Shown one piece after another: positions 5,440-6,074 of a DNA stretch of 6,074 nt (the stretch's first letter is position 1; every line of letters begins with the position of its first letter). Both the position numbers and the translations under genes were made by a program. The notes below the pieces were generated by a model, which did not search any database, was not told where the DNA came from, and was given only the letters and a program-made list of their open reading frames with translations. The stretch is from Bacteroidales bacterium (lineage in GTDB: Bacteria; Bacteroidota; Bacteroidia; Bacteroidales; ML635J-15), in contig SLSH01000222.1 in the NCBI GenBank assembly GCA_007130555.1, positions 1 through 6,074 on the forward strand, in the 5' to 3' direction.

Positions 5440-5964
5440 ATGAAGAAATTTTCAATTATTTTAATGTTATTTGCGGTTACTGTAATTTTATTTCATTTCT
5501 GCAGTAAATACGACGAAGGTCCAGGACTAAGCCTTAGAACAAAAACTTCAAGAATTACGGGTATATGGGATGTTGAAAAAGTTACAATCACTTATAAAGC
5601 GAAAGAAGATGAAGAAGAAAATAAGGAATTTGTAAAATTAGTTAATTCTGCAAAAGATTCATTAGGTATTATCTCTTTTACTCTTGAAAGAGACGGTACC
5701 GGAGAAGTAAATTTCCCTCATAAAACAGACTGGGATGATGTACCGGGATTGGATGCATGGGAAACTTATATATATGACTTAGAGTGGAAATTTTCTGATG
5801 ATAAATCAGAATTCTTGTATAGAATAACTTCCGGAATTTACAAAACAACCGAATGGGATGAATTTACCATTATAAGGCTTACAAATTCTGAATTTTGGAT
5901 ACAACACGATTGCATGGTGGGAGGAGATAACTTGTTAGCCGAAAGAAAATATAAAAAGTTGTAA
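5440..5964 (+). CDS. Small lipoprotein, lipocalin-like, K-Y-D-E-G-P family (copy 2)
   Basis: 174 residues, paralogous to the preceding gene. Shared blocks in the same order are: C21-S-K-Y-D-E-G-P, S-L-R-T-K-T-S-R-I-T-G-I-W-D-V-E-K (30-46), R-D-G-T-G-E, L-E-W-K-F-S-D-D-K-S-E, and I-I-R-L-T-N-S-E-F-W-I. It keeps the lipocalin-type G-x-W that copy 1 has lost, and carries about 15 extra residues between the first two blocks, a charged E-D-E-E-E-N-K segment. The signal peptide is M-K-K plus a hydrophobic core at 4-20. The residue before C21 is phenylalanine (L-F-H-F-C), not the Gly/Ala/Ser normally required, so lipidation is less certain than for copy 1. No clear promoter is seen in the 58-base gap, so co-transcription with copy 1 is likely. 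Function unknown; probably an envelope protein. Confidence 0.82.
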   Translation: MKKFSIILMLFAVTVILFHFCSKYDEGPGLSLRTKTSRITGIWDVEKVTITYKAKEDEEENKEFVKLVNSAKDSLGIISFTLERDGTGEVNFPHKTDWDDVPGLDAWETYIYDLEWKFSDDKSEFLYRITSGIYKTTEWDEFTIIRLTNSEFWIQHDCMVGGDNLLAERKYKKL

Positions 5965-6005
5965 TTTCAATAAATCAATAAAAAAAAACTACTGTAAATT
6001 AAGTT

Positions 6006-6049
6006 TTTGTTAACCAAACAATTACTCTTTATATTTATTTGTTAAATAT
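6006..6049 (+). promoter_or_regulatory. Possible promoter and hairpin for a gene beyond the window
   Basis: The 110 bases after the second lipoprotein hold no open frame. TTTG at 6006-6009 and TATATTTA at 6030-6037, with a 20-base spacer, match the Bacteroidota -33/-7 pattern with one mismatch in the -7 box. The same -7 region is also the left arm of a 7-base inverted repeat, ATATTTA (6031-6037) with TAAATAT (6043-6049), loop of five. This could be a weak transcript end for the lipoprotein genes or a regulatory dyad. Both readings are tentative in such AT-rich DNA. Confidence 0.3.
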
Positions 6050-6074
6050 CTGATAGGCAAATATTTTTAATAAA

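Overview
The window is AT-rich chromosomal DNA that looks like Bacteroidota, probably a Bacteroidales or Marinilabiliales-type organism. The signs are: no Shine-Dalgarno sequences before the starts, several copies of the TAnnTTTG -7 promoter element of this phylum, tRNA genes without encoded CCA, a short AroE, a MeaB with the N-terminal extension I recall from this phylum, and a pair of small lipoproteins carrying the phrase K-Y-(D/E)-E-G-P after the lipobox cysteine. This placement comes from motif recognition; no database search was run.

Layout. Bases 1-60 are the tail of an upstream membrane-protein gene, followed two bases later by aroE (63-815, +), the shikimate-pathway dehydrogenase. 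aroE converges on meaB (945-2063, -), the GTPase that protects and loads B12-dependent methylmalonyl-CoA mutase. The gap between them holds an unusual nested palindrome (849-936). Upstream of meaB, and also on the minus strand, is a two-gene tRNA unit, tRNA-Gly(GCC) then tRNA-Leu(UAA), with its own promoter (2364-2395) and an intrinsic terminator (2138-2168).

Divergent from the tRNAs is a compact plus-strand operon: a small MerR-type regulator (2511-2843), a Nif3/YqfO-family dinuclear-metal protein with the central inserted domain (2858-3952), and a coiled-coil protein ending in a C4 zinc ribbon (3954-4715). The gaps are 14 and 1 bases, so the three are probably co-transcribed from the promoter at 2470-2477.

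After a 186-base AT-rich gap with two inverted repeats and a promoter come two paralogous small lipoproteins (4902-5381 and 5440-5964), apparently a diverged tandem duplication. The last 110 bases hold no gene, only a weak hairpin and a possible promoter for a gene beyond the window.

Most of the window is ordinary housekeeping content. I do not see a defence system, mobile-element gene, CRISPR array or new enzymatic system. The items most worth a second look are the X-Y-X'-Y' palindrome between aroE and meaB, the lipoprotein pair with an atypical lipobox in the second copy, and the uncharacterised MerR/Nif3/zinc-ribbon operon.
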